A stretch of DNA of 64,000 nt from positions 778,568-842,567 of the forward strand of contig JACJYP010000001.1 of the NCBI GenBank assembly GCA_020636045.1, written 5' to 3'. The stretch is from Lewinellaceae bacterium (GTDB taxonomy: Bacteria; Bacteroidota; Bacteroidia; Chitinophagales; Saprospiraceae). The notes below the pieces were generated by a model. It ran no database searches and was not told where the DNA came from. It was given only the letters and a program-made list of their open reading frames with translations. The translations under genes were made by a program, and so were the position numbers. This document shows positions 43,365 to 53,324 of this stretch, in pieces. The first letter of the stretch is position 1. Every line of letters starts with the position of its first letter.

Positions 43365-44771
43365 TTATGTTTTCCTGTAATCGATCATTTTCTCCAGCAG
43401 CCATTCCCTGAAATACAATGGTTGTGTATCTTTTATATCGCTCAGTATCTGTTGAGCCGGCAAGTTTCTACGAATTATCGCTTTCAATATTTTAGAAAAA
43501 TGCAAGGAAGCCGCTACTGCTTCAATTTTTCGCCGGTTATGGCGACTTAGATAGGCATCAAAAACGAGGCACTTATCCAGTACATCTGCGTCCTCCATTT
43601 CGTAATAGCTCTTAAGTGTCAGAGCCTTGGCGCGGATATTATCAAGCAGCGATTCAAAATTTTTCTTTCTCAGCGTTTTTAGCACCTGTAGGTACTGCCC
43701 TTTTTTAAAATGGATGGTTGCCTTTGCAAGCAATGTGGCGTCTTCCTGCAAGGATTCCGGCAAAAATTTTCCTTGCGTTTTTACAAAAAAATCAGCCCAA
43801 TCGACATCGCCAAGGTTGCATGCTACACTTACGATATTATTGAATTGAGTTACAGACATACCATCCTCACGCAGAAAGGCGGCATATTGTACGCCTAGCT
43901 TATTCAATTCGTGTGTTTCAAGCCAGTAATTTTTCTGCCCATCCCTGATCCGTGCAGAAGCAAAGTTGGTGAGATAACTAAGCAGTCGGTGTATTTCAGA
44001 GGGATCAAGCATGGTGGCATGTTTTATCAGCATGGTTTTGCCCCGTTCAAAACTGTCCTCCTGCCCGTATGCCAGCAACCGATATACTTCAGAGTACAAT
44101 AAAAGCAAGGGGTGGTCATGATTACCCGGAAGTTGCATTTCTGTAGATGCAGCCAGATTCATGCTTCCAACATCTATCGCAAGTACGTTTTTCCGGTTAG
44201 CCACTTCACAGGCAGTTTTGAGTTTGGCTATCGCATAGAATAGATCCAACGATTTCTCATATTGCCGAAGCGCCCGGCTGTCCGAATCCAGGCTATCATG
44301 AACCTGATGATAGTAGGCAAAATGATTGACTGCAACATGTTTCAGACAATCTGTCACACTTTTGACGGGGGAGGCGTCTTTTTTCTGTTGTAAAGCATGT
44401 AGTTGTTTTGAAAATTCGGCTTCCATTCCGTGTTCATACAAAACTGACAACCAAAGCGCTTCATGTTCAATGGAAGGCGCCGTTGCCTTTTGGAAAAGCA
44501 GGAAGGTTTTTAGCCACATATAAAGGTCTGACAAGGTATTCAGTATTTTCTTCCGCTTCTCTCCAATATCTTCCCGAAAAATTTTCCGGTAAGCGTAAGA
44601 CATGTTCAGTCGCTTTTCGTCAGAAAAATCAGGGGCCGACTTCAGGATATAGGTAAATAATGAAAGAGCGGTCTGCTCATTGCCGTGCATGCGCTTCAGG
44701 TACCTGTGAAATGCGGAAATCTCTATTTCATCAAGGGTACGAAGTAAAACAAGAAATTTTAATTTGTGCAT
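43365..44771 (-). CDS. Helical protein of unknown function
   Basis: A 468-residue, almost entirely alpha-helical cytoplasmic protein without signal peptide or membrane segment. Its opening (LVLLRTLDEIEISAFHRYLK, then ALSLFTYILKSAPDF) follows a pattern I associate with a family widespread but uncharacterised in Saprospiria and related Bacteroidota. The body may consist of TPR-like hairpins (for example HFKKGQYLQVLKTLRKKNFE). No catalytic motif can be seen. It stands alone, convergent with the Fn3-like gene, at the edge of the AT-rich island. I do not know its function. Confidence 0.65.
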   Translation of the reverse strand: MHKLKFLVLLRTLDEIEISAFHRYLKRMHGNEQTALSLFTYILKSAPDFSDEKRLNMSYAYRKIFREDIGEKRKKILNTLSDLYMWLKTFLLFQKATAPSIEHEALWLSVLYEHGMEAEFSKQLHALQQKKDASPVKSVTDCLKHVAVNHFAYYHQVHDSLDSDSRALRQYEKSLDLFYAIAKLKTACEVANRKNVLAIDVGSMNLAASTEMQLPGNHDHPLLLLYSEVYRLLAYGQEDSFERGKTMLIKHATMLDPSEIHRLLSYLTNFASARIRDGQKNYWLETHELNKLGVQYAAFLREDGMSVTQFNNIVSVACNLGDVDWADFFVKTQGKFLPESLQEDATLLAKATIHFKKGQYLQVLKTLRKKNFESLLDNIRAKALTLKSYYEMEDADVLDKCLVFDAYLSRHNRRKIEAVAASLHFSKILKAIIRRNLPAQQILSDIKDTQPLYFREWLLEKMIDYRKT

Positions 44772-45114
44772 AAAAAGGCGCGAAAATGCGGGGAAAATAT
44801 TCGAATACTACTGCAAGTGAATGTAAATTTCCGTATTCGGTTTGTCAAGTATACGTCAAAGCCATAAAACACTGTTTGTGTGTTACTTACAGTCTGATCA
44901 TTCACTACTACAGCAGGAAGATTATACGCAATACATTAGTTTACTGAACAACCCTACCTCCAAAACCAAGATAAATACACGGTGAAACCTTAAGGATTTT
45001 CATTTGGATAGCGTGTAGCATCTGGCCATGTTTGTAGCATAAAAGCGGTATCAAGCTATACACTCAACCCCACACATAGAGGATATTCTTGATCTGCTGT
45101 AAATAGATAAAAGC
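44772..45114. other. Intergenic region, 343 bases
   Basis: AT-rich sequence with no gene, repeat or clear promoter that I can support. It marks the change from GC-rich chromosomal genes to the AT-richer island. Confidence 0.5.
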
Positions 45115-45423
45115 ATGGAGGGGTATCGCAAATATATGATAGACAGGTTCCAGGAACATTTGCAGCGGAATTTTAAAGAACATTGTGAACGACATGGAAT
45201 CGTTCCGAATGAAAACCAGCTGCTTACTTTTCTGATCGATCAAAATCTGATCAGTACGACAAACATACAAAAATACACAGTGGTACAGGAGTTTGAAAAG
45301 ATATACCCTGCGCGGAGCCATCAGAAGACACAAGCCGTCAATGCCCTTGCAAATTTATTTTCCATTTCGGAGCGGACGGTCTGGAGCATACTGAAACATA
45401 TTAAACGAATTCATAAGAAATAA
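45115..45423 (+). CDS. Small helix-turn-helix-like protein
   Basis: A 102-residue basic protein. The second half (SHQKTQAVNALANLFSISER, then TVWSILKHIKRIHKK) reads as a helix-turn-helix in which 'NLFSISERTVWSIL' would be the turn and recognition helix. The first half (FQEHLQRNFKEHCERHGIVP) is helical. It may be a small DNA-binding regulator or a mobile-element accessory protein. No neighbour is close enough for an operon; the large plus-strand operon starts 218 bases downstream. The reading is supported by composition and the motif only. Confidence 0.45.
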   Translation: MEGYRKYMIDRFQEHLQRNFKEHCERHGIVPNENQLLTFLIDQNLISTTNIQKYTVVQEFEKIYPARSHQKTQAVNALANLFSISERTVWSILKHIKRIHKK

Positions 45424-45640
45424 AATTAGTGGGGTATTTATAGGTTTTTAGTTAGCGATGTATTAAAAGTAGTGCTACGGGCTTTGATACTACCGGCAGC
45501 GGCCGGCAAGTCAGGGCTTTTTTGATTCTCTTTGTAGACCCATGTAAGGAACCGAAAGTAAGAACAGAGGGCCGTCAGAATGAATCCATTGACCGACCCC
45601 AGAAACCACCCCATTCGATCGCAAAAACAATATTTATAAA

Positions 45641-46885
45641 ATGAGTCGAGCAGATACTCCTATTCGTATTGTCATCCTGACCCCAATTCGGGTAGAGTAT
45701 GAATCTATCCGCAAACATATCCCCCAAATAAAACGGGAAGTGATCGAAGGAGTATTTTTTGAAACAGGGCTCTTCAGCGGCGCCAACCACGACTACGAAG
45801 TATTTATCCAGGAGACAGGTTCAAAAAATACGATCGTCGCCCTCGCAAGTGAAAAAGCCATCCGTTTGCTCAACCCTGCCATTATCATCCTAGTCGGGAT
45901 CGCCGGTGGGGTCAAGGATGTGCAAATCGGTGATGTAGTCATCGGAACAAAAGCATATGGTTATGAATCCGGCAAAGAAGAGGAACAAGGCCCGAAATCC
46001 CGGCCGGAAGTGTTGTCTTACAGCAAAGAACTGATCGAAGCTGCGCGAGTAATCAGTCGCGATGACGAATGGCGTAAACGTATTGAAGATAGCGCGACGA
46101 GCGCCCGGGTGTTTTTTGGCCCCATTGCTTCCGGAGATAAAGTTATTGCCAGTACTGCAACTCCACTTTATCAATTTTTGAAACAGCATTATAACGATAC
46201 CATTGCACTCGAAATGGAATCGATCGGGTTTGCACAGGCTGTGTCGCCCTATCGCCGTATACATGCACTCAATATCCGCGGCATTTCCGACTTGTTGGAT
46301 CACAAGTCAGGGATTGACGAAAACAGCCGTCAATATATGGCTGCCAATCGGGCGGCTGCCTTTCTCTCTGAATTTTTATACCAACTGGATTGCTCACCCT
46401 TTCTCTTTACTGATATGGATGTCAAATCGATTGCAAAAGAACTCTATTCTTTATTTTTTCCCGCTGCATTTCAGGAAGTTGGCAAAGATTTCACTGATGC
46501 GATCAACGGCGATATTAGAGCCATATGGGAAAAGGTAAAGCCTTTTTTTATCAAAGACGACGCATTCGAGGCGCTGCGACAGGACCCTGAAGACAGCGCG
46601 GCTCAAGGAGTACTCGAAATGAAATTGCGTCGGGTATTGGAACAGGATGCCGATTTATTGAAATCAGTAGTCGATCTGGTATACGCAGCCAAGCAAACAC
46701 AGCATTCAGGCGGAGCCGGGATGGAAACCTTGGATAGTAAGAATGTGGTGCAGGGCGGAGTGATTAATATGGATGGAGATTTTCGGATAGGAGATGATGT
46801 TATCAATCAGACGGTTAATAACAAAGGCGATATTGGTAAGATAACCAATATAGGTCCAATTGATGGCGACGTAAATATCTGGTAG
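45641..46885 (+). CDS. Nucleoside-phosphorylase-fold protein with conflict-system beta-repeat tail
   Basis: A 414-residue cytoplasmic protein. Residues 8-250 are a phosphorylase-superfamily (PNP/UDP, MTA-nucleosidase-like) domain: IVILTPIRVEYESI, the glycine-rich LVGIAGGVKDVQIGDVVIG, the nucleoside-binding ALEMESIG and the catalytic Asp in RGISDLLD, so the enzyme looks active. A helical region (about 260-350) follows. The last about 50 residues carry repeated Gly-Asp and Gly-Asn turns (VVQGGVINMDGDFRIGDDV and so on) of the sort found at the ends of conflict-system effectors. Phosphorylase-fold enzymes in defence systems such as Detocs degrade ATP, so this is the candidate effector. First gene of a five-gene operon. 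Confidence 0.75.
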   Translation: MSRADTPIRIVILTPIRVEYESIRKHIPQIKREVIEGVFFETGLFSGANHDYEVFIQETGSKNTIVALASEKAIRLLNPAIIILVGIAGGVKDVQIGDVVIGTKAYGYESGKEEEQGPKSRPEVLSYSKELIEAARVISRDDEWRKRIEDSATSARVFFGPIASGDKVIASTATPLYQFLKQHYNDTIALEMESIGFAQAVSPYRRIHALNIRGISDLLDHKSGIDENSRQYMAANRAAAFLSEFLYQLDCSPFLFTDMDVKSIAKELYSLFFPAAFQEVGKDFTDAINGDIRAIWEKVKPFFIKDDAFEALRQDPEDSAAQGVLEMKLRRVLEQDADLLKSVVDLVYAAKQTQHSGGAGMETLDSKNVVQGGVINMDGDFRIGDDVINQTVNNKGDIGKITNIGPIDGDVNIW

Positions 46886-46931
46886 GCATCTTGATTTCTT
46901 CTTAGAATCCAACCCTTAACTAATCATACCT

Positions 46932-49478
46932 ATGAGCGAAGAAAAGAATATCCTCAACCAGAGTAAGGATGATCTAGAAGATCAAATTCTCAACAACGAC
47001 AATCTTCCTTCGGAAGAACAGCCCCCCGAATTGGAGCAAGAAAAAGAAAGCAAGATAACTGATGCTTCCGATTCGGCGCAACTAATAACTGTACAGGGTA
47101 ATGTTGACAGTCAGTTTAATATAACAAGCCTACACACGCTTAATCTAATTAATAGCAATAAAGACGACCCAACTAAAGATTATCCCACCGAACATATTAA
47201 GGAATGTGTTTATTATTCGGACCAAGAAGTCGATATTTATGCTCGGAAATTAGTACAGGAAAGGTTACTATTTATATATTCCTATTCGGAGGACGCAACT
47301 AACAGTGCCATTTCAGCTTTGCTCAATCGGCCAGAATTTAATAATTTGGATCGGCGTTTACTACCCAGAATACAGTTCGAAAGCTTTGAAGTTTCTTTTG
47401 ATGAGCATGTCGGCCAAATTAACAAAAAAGAGTCTAAATCAGGTGCTGAAAAGTTAGACCAAGTTCATCAAATTCCGGAGGTTTATAAAACAGGCATTGA
47501 AGGTATATCCTCGCTTGATAATTTACTTTCACGAAATATTAATAAGGAACAACCATCTATTATAGTAGCGGAATCTGATTCCTATCTTTTTTTAGATTCC
47601 ATTCTTAATTGTAGCGAAATTAATGAGGCTTCGAATCGACAACAATTGGCTAAAAAAGGTTTATACCTTATTGTCAAAGTAGACAAATCCAGATTAATTA
47701 AGTTTCTGCAAGATACGCCTACGTCCAAGAGTTTTCCGCAATGGTTGGTTTCTTCTTGGCGCTTCAAACTATATAATAAATTTGAAGCAATTGAGGCTCA
47801 AAAATACATATCAGGGATTGAGATACAATATAAGCACGGGTTATGGGATGAAGGAGCAACCGAGCAAACATTGAGCAAAGCAATTGAAGCGTACTTAGCC
47901 CGCGGCAAGTCCCGCTTTATCAGTGAATTCTACGATCGGCAAAATATCCTAGAAAATCCGGATTCCGAAGCAGCTCGAGCAGCAGATGAAAAGAAACGCC
48001 AACTCGCTCCGGAGGTTTTTCTATCTCGATCCAATAATCCAGTGGCATTTCATCTTGCTTTCGTAGGAGCTTGGTTTAAAAAAATGACTGTGACGGAGTT
48101 CGACAGCTTATGTTTCCATATATTCAATGACACCAGCAAAACTCATGAAATCGGCAGGAAGACAAAGCGGATAAAGAATGAAGATGGTAGCATTGAAACG
48201 TTGGATGAACCGGATACGCGTTCCTTGCTGGAAATCTGGAATGGCCGTGAAGACGAATTCCGTGCTGAAGCACACCTGATCACAGTCAAACCACAGGATA
48301 GCTCATACCGTTATGTTGAATTCGATGATCCCTTTTTATACGATAGCGTCCGAACATTTTTTGAAGAAAAATATGCATCATTTGCTGCAAAGAACTTTGA
48401 CCTTATCTTCAGGGTGGCATTTTTTGAAGAAGATGCTTCGCCTAACCTAATTGAAAATTTAGCGGAGTTAAATGCCCAAATGGCCCGCCAGGAGCCTTCT
48501 AGAGCCCTCTCTAGGCTCACTGACATATCCTTTAATATACATCGGGCCGAAAAGAGGAGCGATCTTGAAGCGGAACAACAATGGCGGAATGCGAGCGACT
48601 TAAATGAAATATTTCAACTGCTGGAACAGAAAGGCGAATTTCAACGTCTTAAATATTTATTCTATCACCGAATTTACTTGTTAGTTTCCGAATTTTGGGT
48701 GGATAGCGAGCTTCGCGAAGTCAGCGAAAAATTCTTTGAATGGCTGCTACGCCAAGGAAGTTTTGAGCCTATGTATTTCCTCAGTAAGCAGCTGTGGGAT
48801 ACTCAAGATTTTAAACCCCTCTATTGGGTGCGCCAATTGATCGAACGCGGTGATGAGACTGCTAAAAACTCTGCATTCAGGCTTCTTGTCAATAAGTTAT
48901 CGCAAGAAACATCAGGGTACCTTTGGGAATATATGAAAGAGTTGTACACTGGGTTGCCCGACACCAAACTGACTACTAGTCAATACTCGCGTTTCAATGA
49001 ATATACATTGGCCTTTCTCATACACTTTGTTGCCAATACTGCCAATGAATCAAAACCTGCTACTGCCAAGGGCCTGCCTTTGTTGGCACCTCTTTTTTAC
49101 AAAAATGGTGAAGAAAACGAGTATTGGAAAAAATTACTTTCTTGGCTTTTCCATCCAGGAATTGGAACAGCGATGGTCCGAGTCAACCGAGATTATCAAT
49201 TCCAAAACCCCAACCAGCTTCGGGCATGGGTACTTGGTGAGTGGTTCTGGCTGATACATGGTTCGGAAGAGCCGCTTTCCGGTGATGCCGAGTGGGTTAT
49301 CCATAATATGATAGACACCATGCCTCAGGTAACCAGCCTGAAAGACTACCGGCTTGTTCTGGAGCCGCTCCGGGAACAAGCACGGGACTATCGAGAGCGG
49401 CGCGAGGACCGACCGCGCACCTATGCCCTGCAGTATTTTATTCAGCTCTTGCGCGACTTGAATCCATTTGCTGGATAA
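46932..49478 (+). CDS. Large protein with possible degenerate P-loop core, unknown
   Basis: An 848-residue cytoplasmic protein I do not recognise by name. Residues 1-50 are acidic and probably disordered. A short beta-type motif (ITVQGNVDSQFNI, about 52-64) resembles the tail of the upstream protein. About residues 90-270 follow the order of a P-loop NTPase: strand RLLFIYSYSE at the P-loop position but no GKT/S, strand PSIIVAESDS at the Walker B position, strand KGLYLIVKVD at sensor 1. An inactive STAND/AAA-like domain is therefore possible. Residues 280-848 are helical. The next gene starts 55 bases downstream. I infer a scaffold or sensor role; fold prediction would be needed to confirm the NTPase reading. 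Confidence 0.5.
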   Translation: MSEEKNILNQSKDDLEDQILNNDNLPSEEQPPELEQEKESKITDASDSAQLITVQGNVDSQFNITSLHTLNLINSNKDDPTKDYPTEHIKECVYYSDQEVDIYARKLVQERLLFIYSYSEDATNSAISALLNRPEFNNLDRRLLPRIQFESFEVSFDEHVGQINKKESKSGAEKLDQVHQIPEVYKTGIEGISSLDNLLSRNINKEQPSIIVAESDSYLFLDSILNCSEINEASNRQQLAKKGLYLIVKVDKSRLIKFLQDTPTSKSFPQWLVSSWRFKLYNKFEAIEAQKYISGIEIQYKHGLWDEGATEQTLSKAIEAYLARGKSRFISEFYDRQNILENPDSEAARAADEKKRQLAPEVFLSRSNNPVAFHLAFVGAWFKKMTVTEFDSLCFHIFNDTSKTHEIGRKTKRIKNEDGSIETLDEPDTRSLLEIWNGREDEFRAEAHLITVKPQDSSYRYVEFDDPFLYDSVRTFFEEKYASFAAKNFDLIFRVAFFEEDASPNLIENLAELNAQMARQEPSRALSRLTDISFNIHRAEKRSDLEAEQQWRNASDLNEIFQLLEQKGEFQRLKYLFYHRIYLLVSEFWVDSELREVSEKFFEWLLRQGSFEPMYFLSKQLWDTQDFKPLYWVRQLIERGDETAKNSAFRLLVNKLSQETSGYLWEYMKELYTGLPDTKLTTSQYSRFNEYTLAFLIHFVANTANESKPATAKGLPLLAPLFYKNGEENEYWKKLLSWLFHPGIGTAMVRVNRDYQFQNPNQLRAWVLGEWFWLIHGSEEPLSGDAEWVIHNMIDTMPQVTSLKDYRLVLEPLREQARDYRERREDRPRTYALQYFIQLLRDLNPFAG

Positions 49479-49533
49479 TCAACTGAAAAAGCTATTTTCA
49501 AACTTCACGATGCACTTTTAGAAAACAAATACA

Positions 49534-51780
49534 ATGAGCCTTATCACCAATTTAGACGCTATCATTCGCCAAATTGCCAAACGGGAAGATTTGTCGCAAA
49601 GCGAAAATCTAATTATTCTGGATGCCAAAACAGGTGAAGCCCTTGACAAAATGCCGGGGTTATTGAGTTTTAGGCAAGTTAATCTCTACGCACTTTCTAA
49701 TGTACAAACCGCCAATTGTGCGGGTCCGAATTACAAATTGGCAAGCGGTGTTTTGCTCGAAATTCCTTTTGCTGCTGGCGTTCCCACCGGGCGCGAGCAA
49801 CAGGTAGCCCAAGCTATGCAGCAGCTGCGTGAGCAGGGACGCGAAGCGTCTATCGAATCCGCGCTCAATAACCGGATCAAGCAATGGATAGCCGATTTCA
49901 TCCGAGACCATTCCGAGGGGAAGATGCTTGATTTGAGTGATGAATTACAATTCCATTTGAAAAAGAAAGCACTGGATGAATTGGGTCTGCACTTACGCCC
50001 TAACATATCGTTCAAACATGACGGCCAACTGGAGCCTCTGCTTTTACTTTCCGAATCAGCCTTCCCGGTACATGTAAAGGATTATGACGAAGCCCTGCTT
50101 GTCCGCTTTGAAGCAGAATTAGCTGTTTCCGACCCGATACGCGCAGTTGCACAATGGAAAAAGCCGGATGAGCTGGAGGAAATGGTAGTTATGCACATAA
50201 AAAAATATTGTCAGCACCACTTGACTTTAAATGAGTTTGCCGAATATTTCAAAACCACAATCAGAGATAGCATCCTACAGGAATTGAACAATCGCTTTGA
50301 ACCCTTTGGTCGAAAATTCAATTTCTTAAACTTCAAAATTGAAAGCAATTTACCACTTAAACCAGATACTCGAATATTTCAATTCGAAGAAACGGTAAAG
50401 GAAAAAATTAAAGATTTTGGCAATGATATCACAGTGCAAAACAGAGTACTAATTGAAGTAGCTGATCTGGCCCGGTTCAGAGCTGCCAAGGAATCTATAA
50501 ATCTTCAGCAATGGGTCCAGGATGTTGTTCAAGCAGCAGTAAAAAAACGGCTGATGGCATCAACTTACAAAAACCTGCTCTTGCAACAGGATAATTTTAT
50601 CCAAGAGGTTCGGGAAATTATTCGTTTTGAAGCAGATAAAATTGGATTAAAAGTTACGGAACATATTGTGTTACCGGAGCTCAAAGAGCGCCGTTTGGTT
50701 ACCGAGGGTTTTTTGGTAAATTATCAAAATTATCAATTTCATACTGGAGGTAGTAGCCCTATGCCCATTGCACTAAACATATTTGTGAAAGGGCGGCTCG
50801 ACGAAAAAGGACTGATTGAACTCGATGACATTTACCTGGGAGAAAAGGCGGATGTTTTTAAATCGATAGAGGACGCTGTATTGAGTAAATTACGAGAGTT
50901 GATCATTCGGCGCACACCTGAAAAACTGTTTCTAAAATTTGAAGTGCCTGATAGCGAGGATACGAATTCGACTCAAGAATTTCTCAATTCGGAAATTAAG
51001 CAACTGCTTATTGAAGAGTTTAAGGCGAAAACCGAGACCTTGGTTATTTCAATTACACATGGCGAGAATGAAATAATCACTAAAGCCAAAGCGCTGCTCG
51101 GCAAAACAAATGGCTTCGAACACGTTCATAAGGCCCTGGGAGGAAATGGAGCAGAATTGACATATACGTTTCAATACCGGATTGCTCGCGTAAGAGACAA
51201 TGGATGGCACCTGTTTTACCAAAACGTAGAATTCAGGACACCTGATGAGTTGGTTGAGGAAATAAACAATATTTTACCGGGACGTATCGATTCTGTATTC
51301 CAGAATCTAAGGTTCGAGGATAAAGTCTCCACAGGTTTGATTGCAGAGCAATACCGTCGTGAAGCTTTGAAAAAGGGTGCATTCGATTTTGTTGGGCAAA
51401 TATTCGGCCTTGATCTTGTGCTGCTGAATCATCAAAGAAAAGCCTTTCAGGCCGAAATTGAGGAAGAAAAGATTTTTAATGAACGGAGTCTTTTGATCGG
51501 AAAAAACACAAGAGAATCTATGACAAAGGAGTTAGATAATCAATTTTCTGAACTTAATGATCTTAAACGTAACCTAAAAAAAGAAGAAGCCGAAGAAATG
51601 AGAGACGAGAAGGAAATTGCCAGACTGAAAAGGGAAATTGAATTGATCGAGAGAGAAATCAAAGGTAACAAATTTGATACTATACATAGCGCACGTGATA
51701 GCTTTCTTGGAACTGGAAGTTTAACCAATTTTGACAAACCTAAAATTGGCGATGATGCCGATCAAAAATCTGACGACTAG
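49534..51780 (+). CDS. SPFH/band-7-like coiled-coil protein
   Basis: A 748-residue protein without a signal peptide. There are two similar blocks. The first (about residues 90-275) has IKQWIADFIRDHSEGK, LHLRPNISF and FEAELAVSDPIRAVAQWKKP, ending LNNRFEPFGRKFNFLNFKIE. The second (about 320-400) has LQQWVQDVVQAAVKKR and IGLKVTEHIVLPELKERR. Strand and helix pattern with 'D..RAV..W' and a following amphipathic helix recall SPFH/band-7 domains that form membrane-associated rings. Residues 620-720 are a strongly charged coiled coil (LKRNLKKEEAEEMRDEKEIA). It lies between the degenerate-NTPase gene and the ZorA-like gene. Assignment is by pattern; it may scaffold the motor proteins. Confidence 0.42.
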   Translation: MSLITNLDAIIRQIAKREDLSQSENLIILDAKTGEALDKMPGLLSFRQVNLYALSNVQTANCAGPNYKLASGVLLEIPFAAGVPTGREQQVAQAMQQLREQGREASIESALNNRIKQWIADFIRDHSEGKMLDLSDELQFHLKKKALDELGLHLRPNISFKHDGQLEPLLLLSESAFPVHVKDYDEALLVRFEAELAVSDPIRAVAQWKKPDELEEMVVMHIKKYCQHHLTLNEFAEYFKTTIRDSILQELNNRFEPFGRKFNFLNFKIESNLPLKPDTRIFQFEETVKEKIKDFGNDITVQNRVLIEVADLARFRAAKESINLQQWVQDVVQAAVKKRLMASTYKNLLLQQDNFIQEVREIIRFEADKIGLKVTEHIVLPELKERRLVTEGFLVNYQNYQFHTGGSSPMPIALNIFVKGRLDEKGLIELDDIYLGEKADVFKSIEDAVLSKLRELIIRRTPEKLFLKFEVPDSEDTNSTQEFLNSEIKQLLIEEFKAKTETLVISITHGENEIITKAKALLGKTNGFEHVHKALGGNGAELTYTFQYRIARVRDNGWHLFYQNVEFRTPDELVEEINNILPGRIDSVFQNLRFEDKVSTGLIAEQYRREALKKGAFDFVGQIFGLDLVLLNHQRKAFQAEIEEEKIFNERSLLIGKNTRESMTKELDNQFSELNDLKRNLKKEEAEEMRDEKEIARLKREIELIEREIKGNKFDTIHSARDSFLGTGSLTNFDKPKIGDDADQKSDD

Positions 51781-51807
51781 AATAACGTCATTCAAAACTA
51801 TCAATAA

Positions 51808-53313
51808 ATGTACATACTTGATATCGACCTCCGGAATACCTCTCCTCGGAGTATAGTCTTTACTTTTAGTTTCTGGGTCAAAAACTTCAGCCTGATTATC
51901 CTAATAAGCCTTGGTGGTGCTCTATTTTATACCTTTTGGCAACATAATTATCTCAGACCTCAAACAGAAATTATGGAAGATCCCGCTTCCTGGGCGATTA
52001 CTTTTGCACTTGTCTTTATGCTGTTATGGGGAATATGGCAAGCGATATTGCTTGTCGCCAGACTGGAGATTGAAGCCTCCTGTACTGATTATCTGAGTAA
52101 AAAGACCTTAGAAGAGAGCAATAACCAATTGACACACGAACAAATTAGAAATTTGCTACCGGGCAATTTAAATAGTGCCGCTAACAGCTTGTTCCGGCAT
52201 ATTTGGATGTCGGCAAGAATTGATCAATTCGAATCGACAAGTGTTACTTTACAGCCTTGTAAAGAAACCATAATTTTACAACAACAAGCCATTTCTGATC
52301 TACAAAAAATGTCCTTGCATTTAGGTATCCTAGGCACCTTCGTGGGACTGGTTAAATCTTTCTTGGGGTTACATAATGATTCTTTCAATTTTCAGGATAT
52401 AAAATTGGCTTTGGAATACGGATTTTCTACCAGTGTATTCGGTTTGTTTATTTCTCTTTTCCTCGGTGTGCTCATCTATCACATCGATTATCAACGTATG
52501 GCTTTTTTTGCCTTTCTGGAGAAGGTAAGTGATGAGTTTTTACACTTGGTCTGTCGTGCAAAAAATGAAGATCCTGTACTTGAACACAAATACAGCATGC
52601 TCAAGAACCATATTGAGCTCATGGCAGCTCGAACGGACGAACAGACAAAGTTCATCCGGGAAGGACTTGATAAACTTGCGGATACCCGGAAACAATTTGA
52701 AGGTATACTCGATAGTGTGGGCAAAAGAGAAGCGGCTTTTTTAGCCGAAATGAAGAGCGCTTATGATTTCTTTTCACCTGAAATGATCAGTAATAATCTG
52801 CATCAAAGCCTGAGCTCATCGGTAAAAAATATTACTGATGAGCTGCACACACACCTGCATGAAACGCTGGATAGATACACGGAGGTAAACAGCGGTTTGA
52901 CCGCCATGCGCGACCATTTTATCGCTTTTGATGAACAAATCAGGAACAAAGCTGCATCTGACGCCGAATTGGTGGGTAAATTAAAAGCGGAAGTATTTGA
53001 ATCGCTCAACCAGGTTGCCAAAGCGCAAAAAGAATTTGCAGAACAGTTCAATACAAAACGCGTGCAAACAGGTCTGGAAAAAAGTATTCGAGAAGCTGGA
53101 AATCAGGTTACCGCAGAGTATATCCGGGCTTTAGGTGAAATGTTGCCACATTTACAATCACTGAACGCAAATATTTCCGAATTCAACCGAAAAGCATATG
53201 CCGAAGTACGCCAACGAGATACTGTACAATTGCTACGCGGAGTTGGTCAGAATCTGAGTGAATTGTTTATGCGTATTATTCGCGCCTTTCTTAGCTTATT
53301 TTCAAAAGCTTAA
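51808..53313 (+). CDS. ZorA/MotA-like proton channel with long cytoplasmic tail
   Basis: A 501-residue inner-membrane protein. Two hydrophobic segments lie at about residues 22-44 and 62-84. The MotA/TolQ/ExbB core comprises LHLGILGTFVGLVKSFLGL (about 170-188) and ALEYGFSTSVFGLFISLFLG (201-220), the two pore-forming helices of proton-driven stator proteins. Residues about 240-490 form a long helical tail, the feature that sets ZorA of Zorya apart from flagellar MotA. A MotB-like partner gene starts 11 bases downstream. It should assemble with that partner into a peptidoglycan-anchored, ion-driven motor that transmits a signal down the tail. The usual Zorya partners ZorC, ZorD and ZorE are not recognisable here. 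Confidence 0.82.
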   Translation: MYILDIDLRNTSPRSIVFTFSFWVKNFSLIILISLGGALFYTFWQHNYLRPQTEIMEDPASWAITFALVFMLLWGIWQAILLVARLEIEASCTDYLSKKTLEESNNQLTHEQIRNLLPGNLNSAANSLFRHIWMSARIDQFESTSVTLQPCKETIILQQQAISDLQKMSLHLGILGTFVGLVKSFLGLHNDSFNFQDIKLALEYGFSTSVFGLFISLFLGVLIYHIDYQRMAFFAFLEKVSDEFLHLVCRAKNEDPVLEHKYSMLKNHIELMAARTDEQTKFIREGLDKLADTRKQFEGILDSVGKREAAFLAEMKSAYDFFSPEMISNNLHQSLSSSVKNITDELHTHLHETLDRYTEVNSGLTAMRDHFIAFDEQIRNKAASDAELVGKLKAEVFESLNQVAKAQKEFAEQFNTKRVQTGLEKSIREAGNQVTAEYIRALGEMLPHLQSLNANISEFNRKAYAEVRQRDTVQLLRGVGQNLSELFMRIIRAFLSLFSKA

Positions 53314-53324
53314 AAACCAACACC

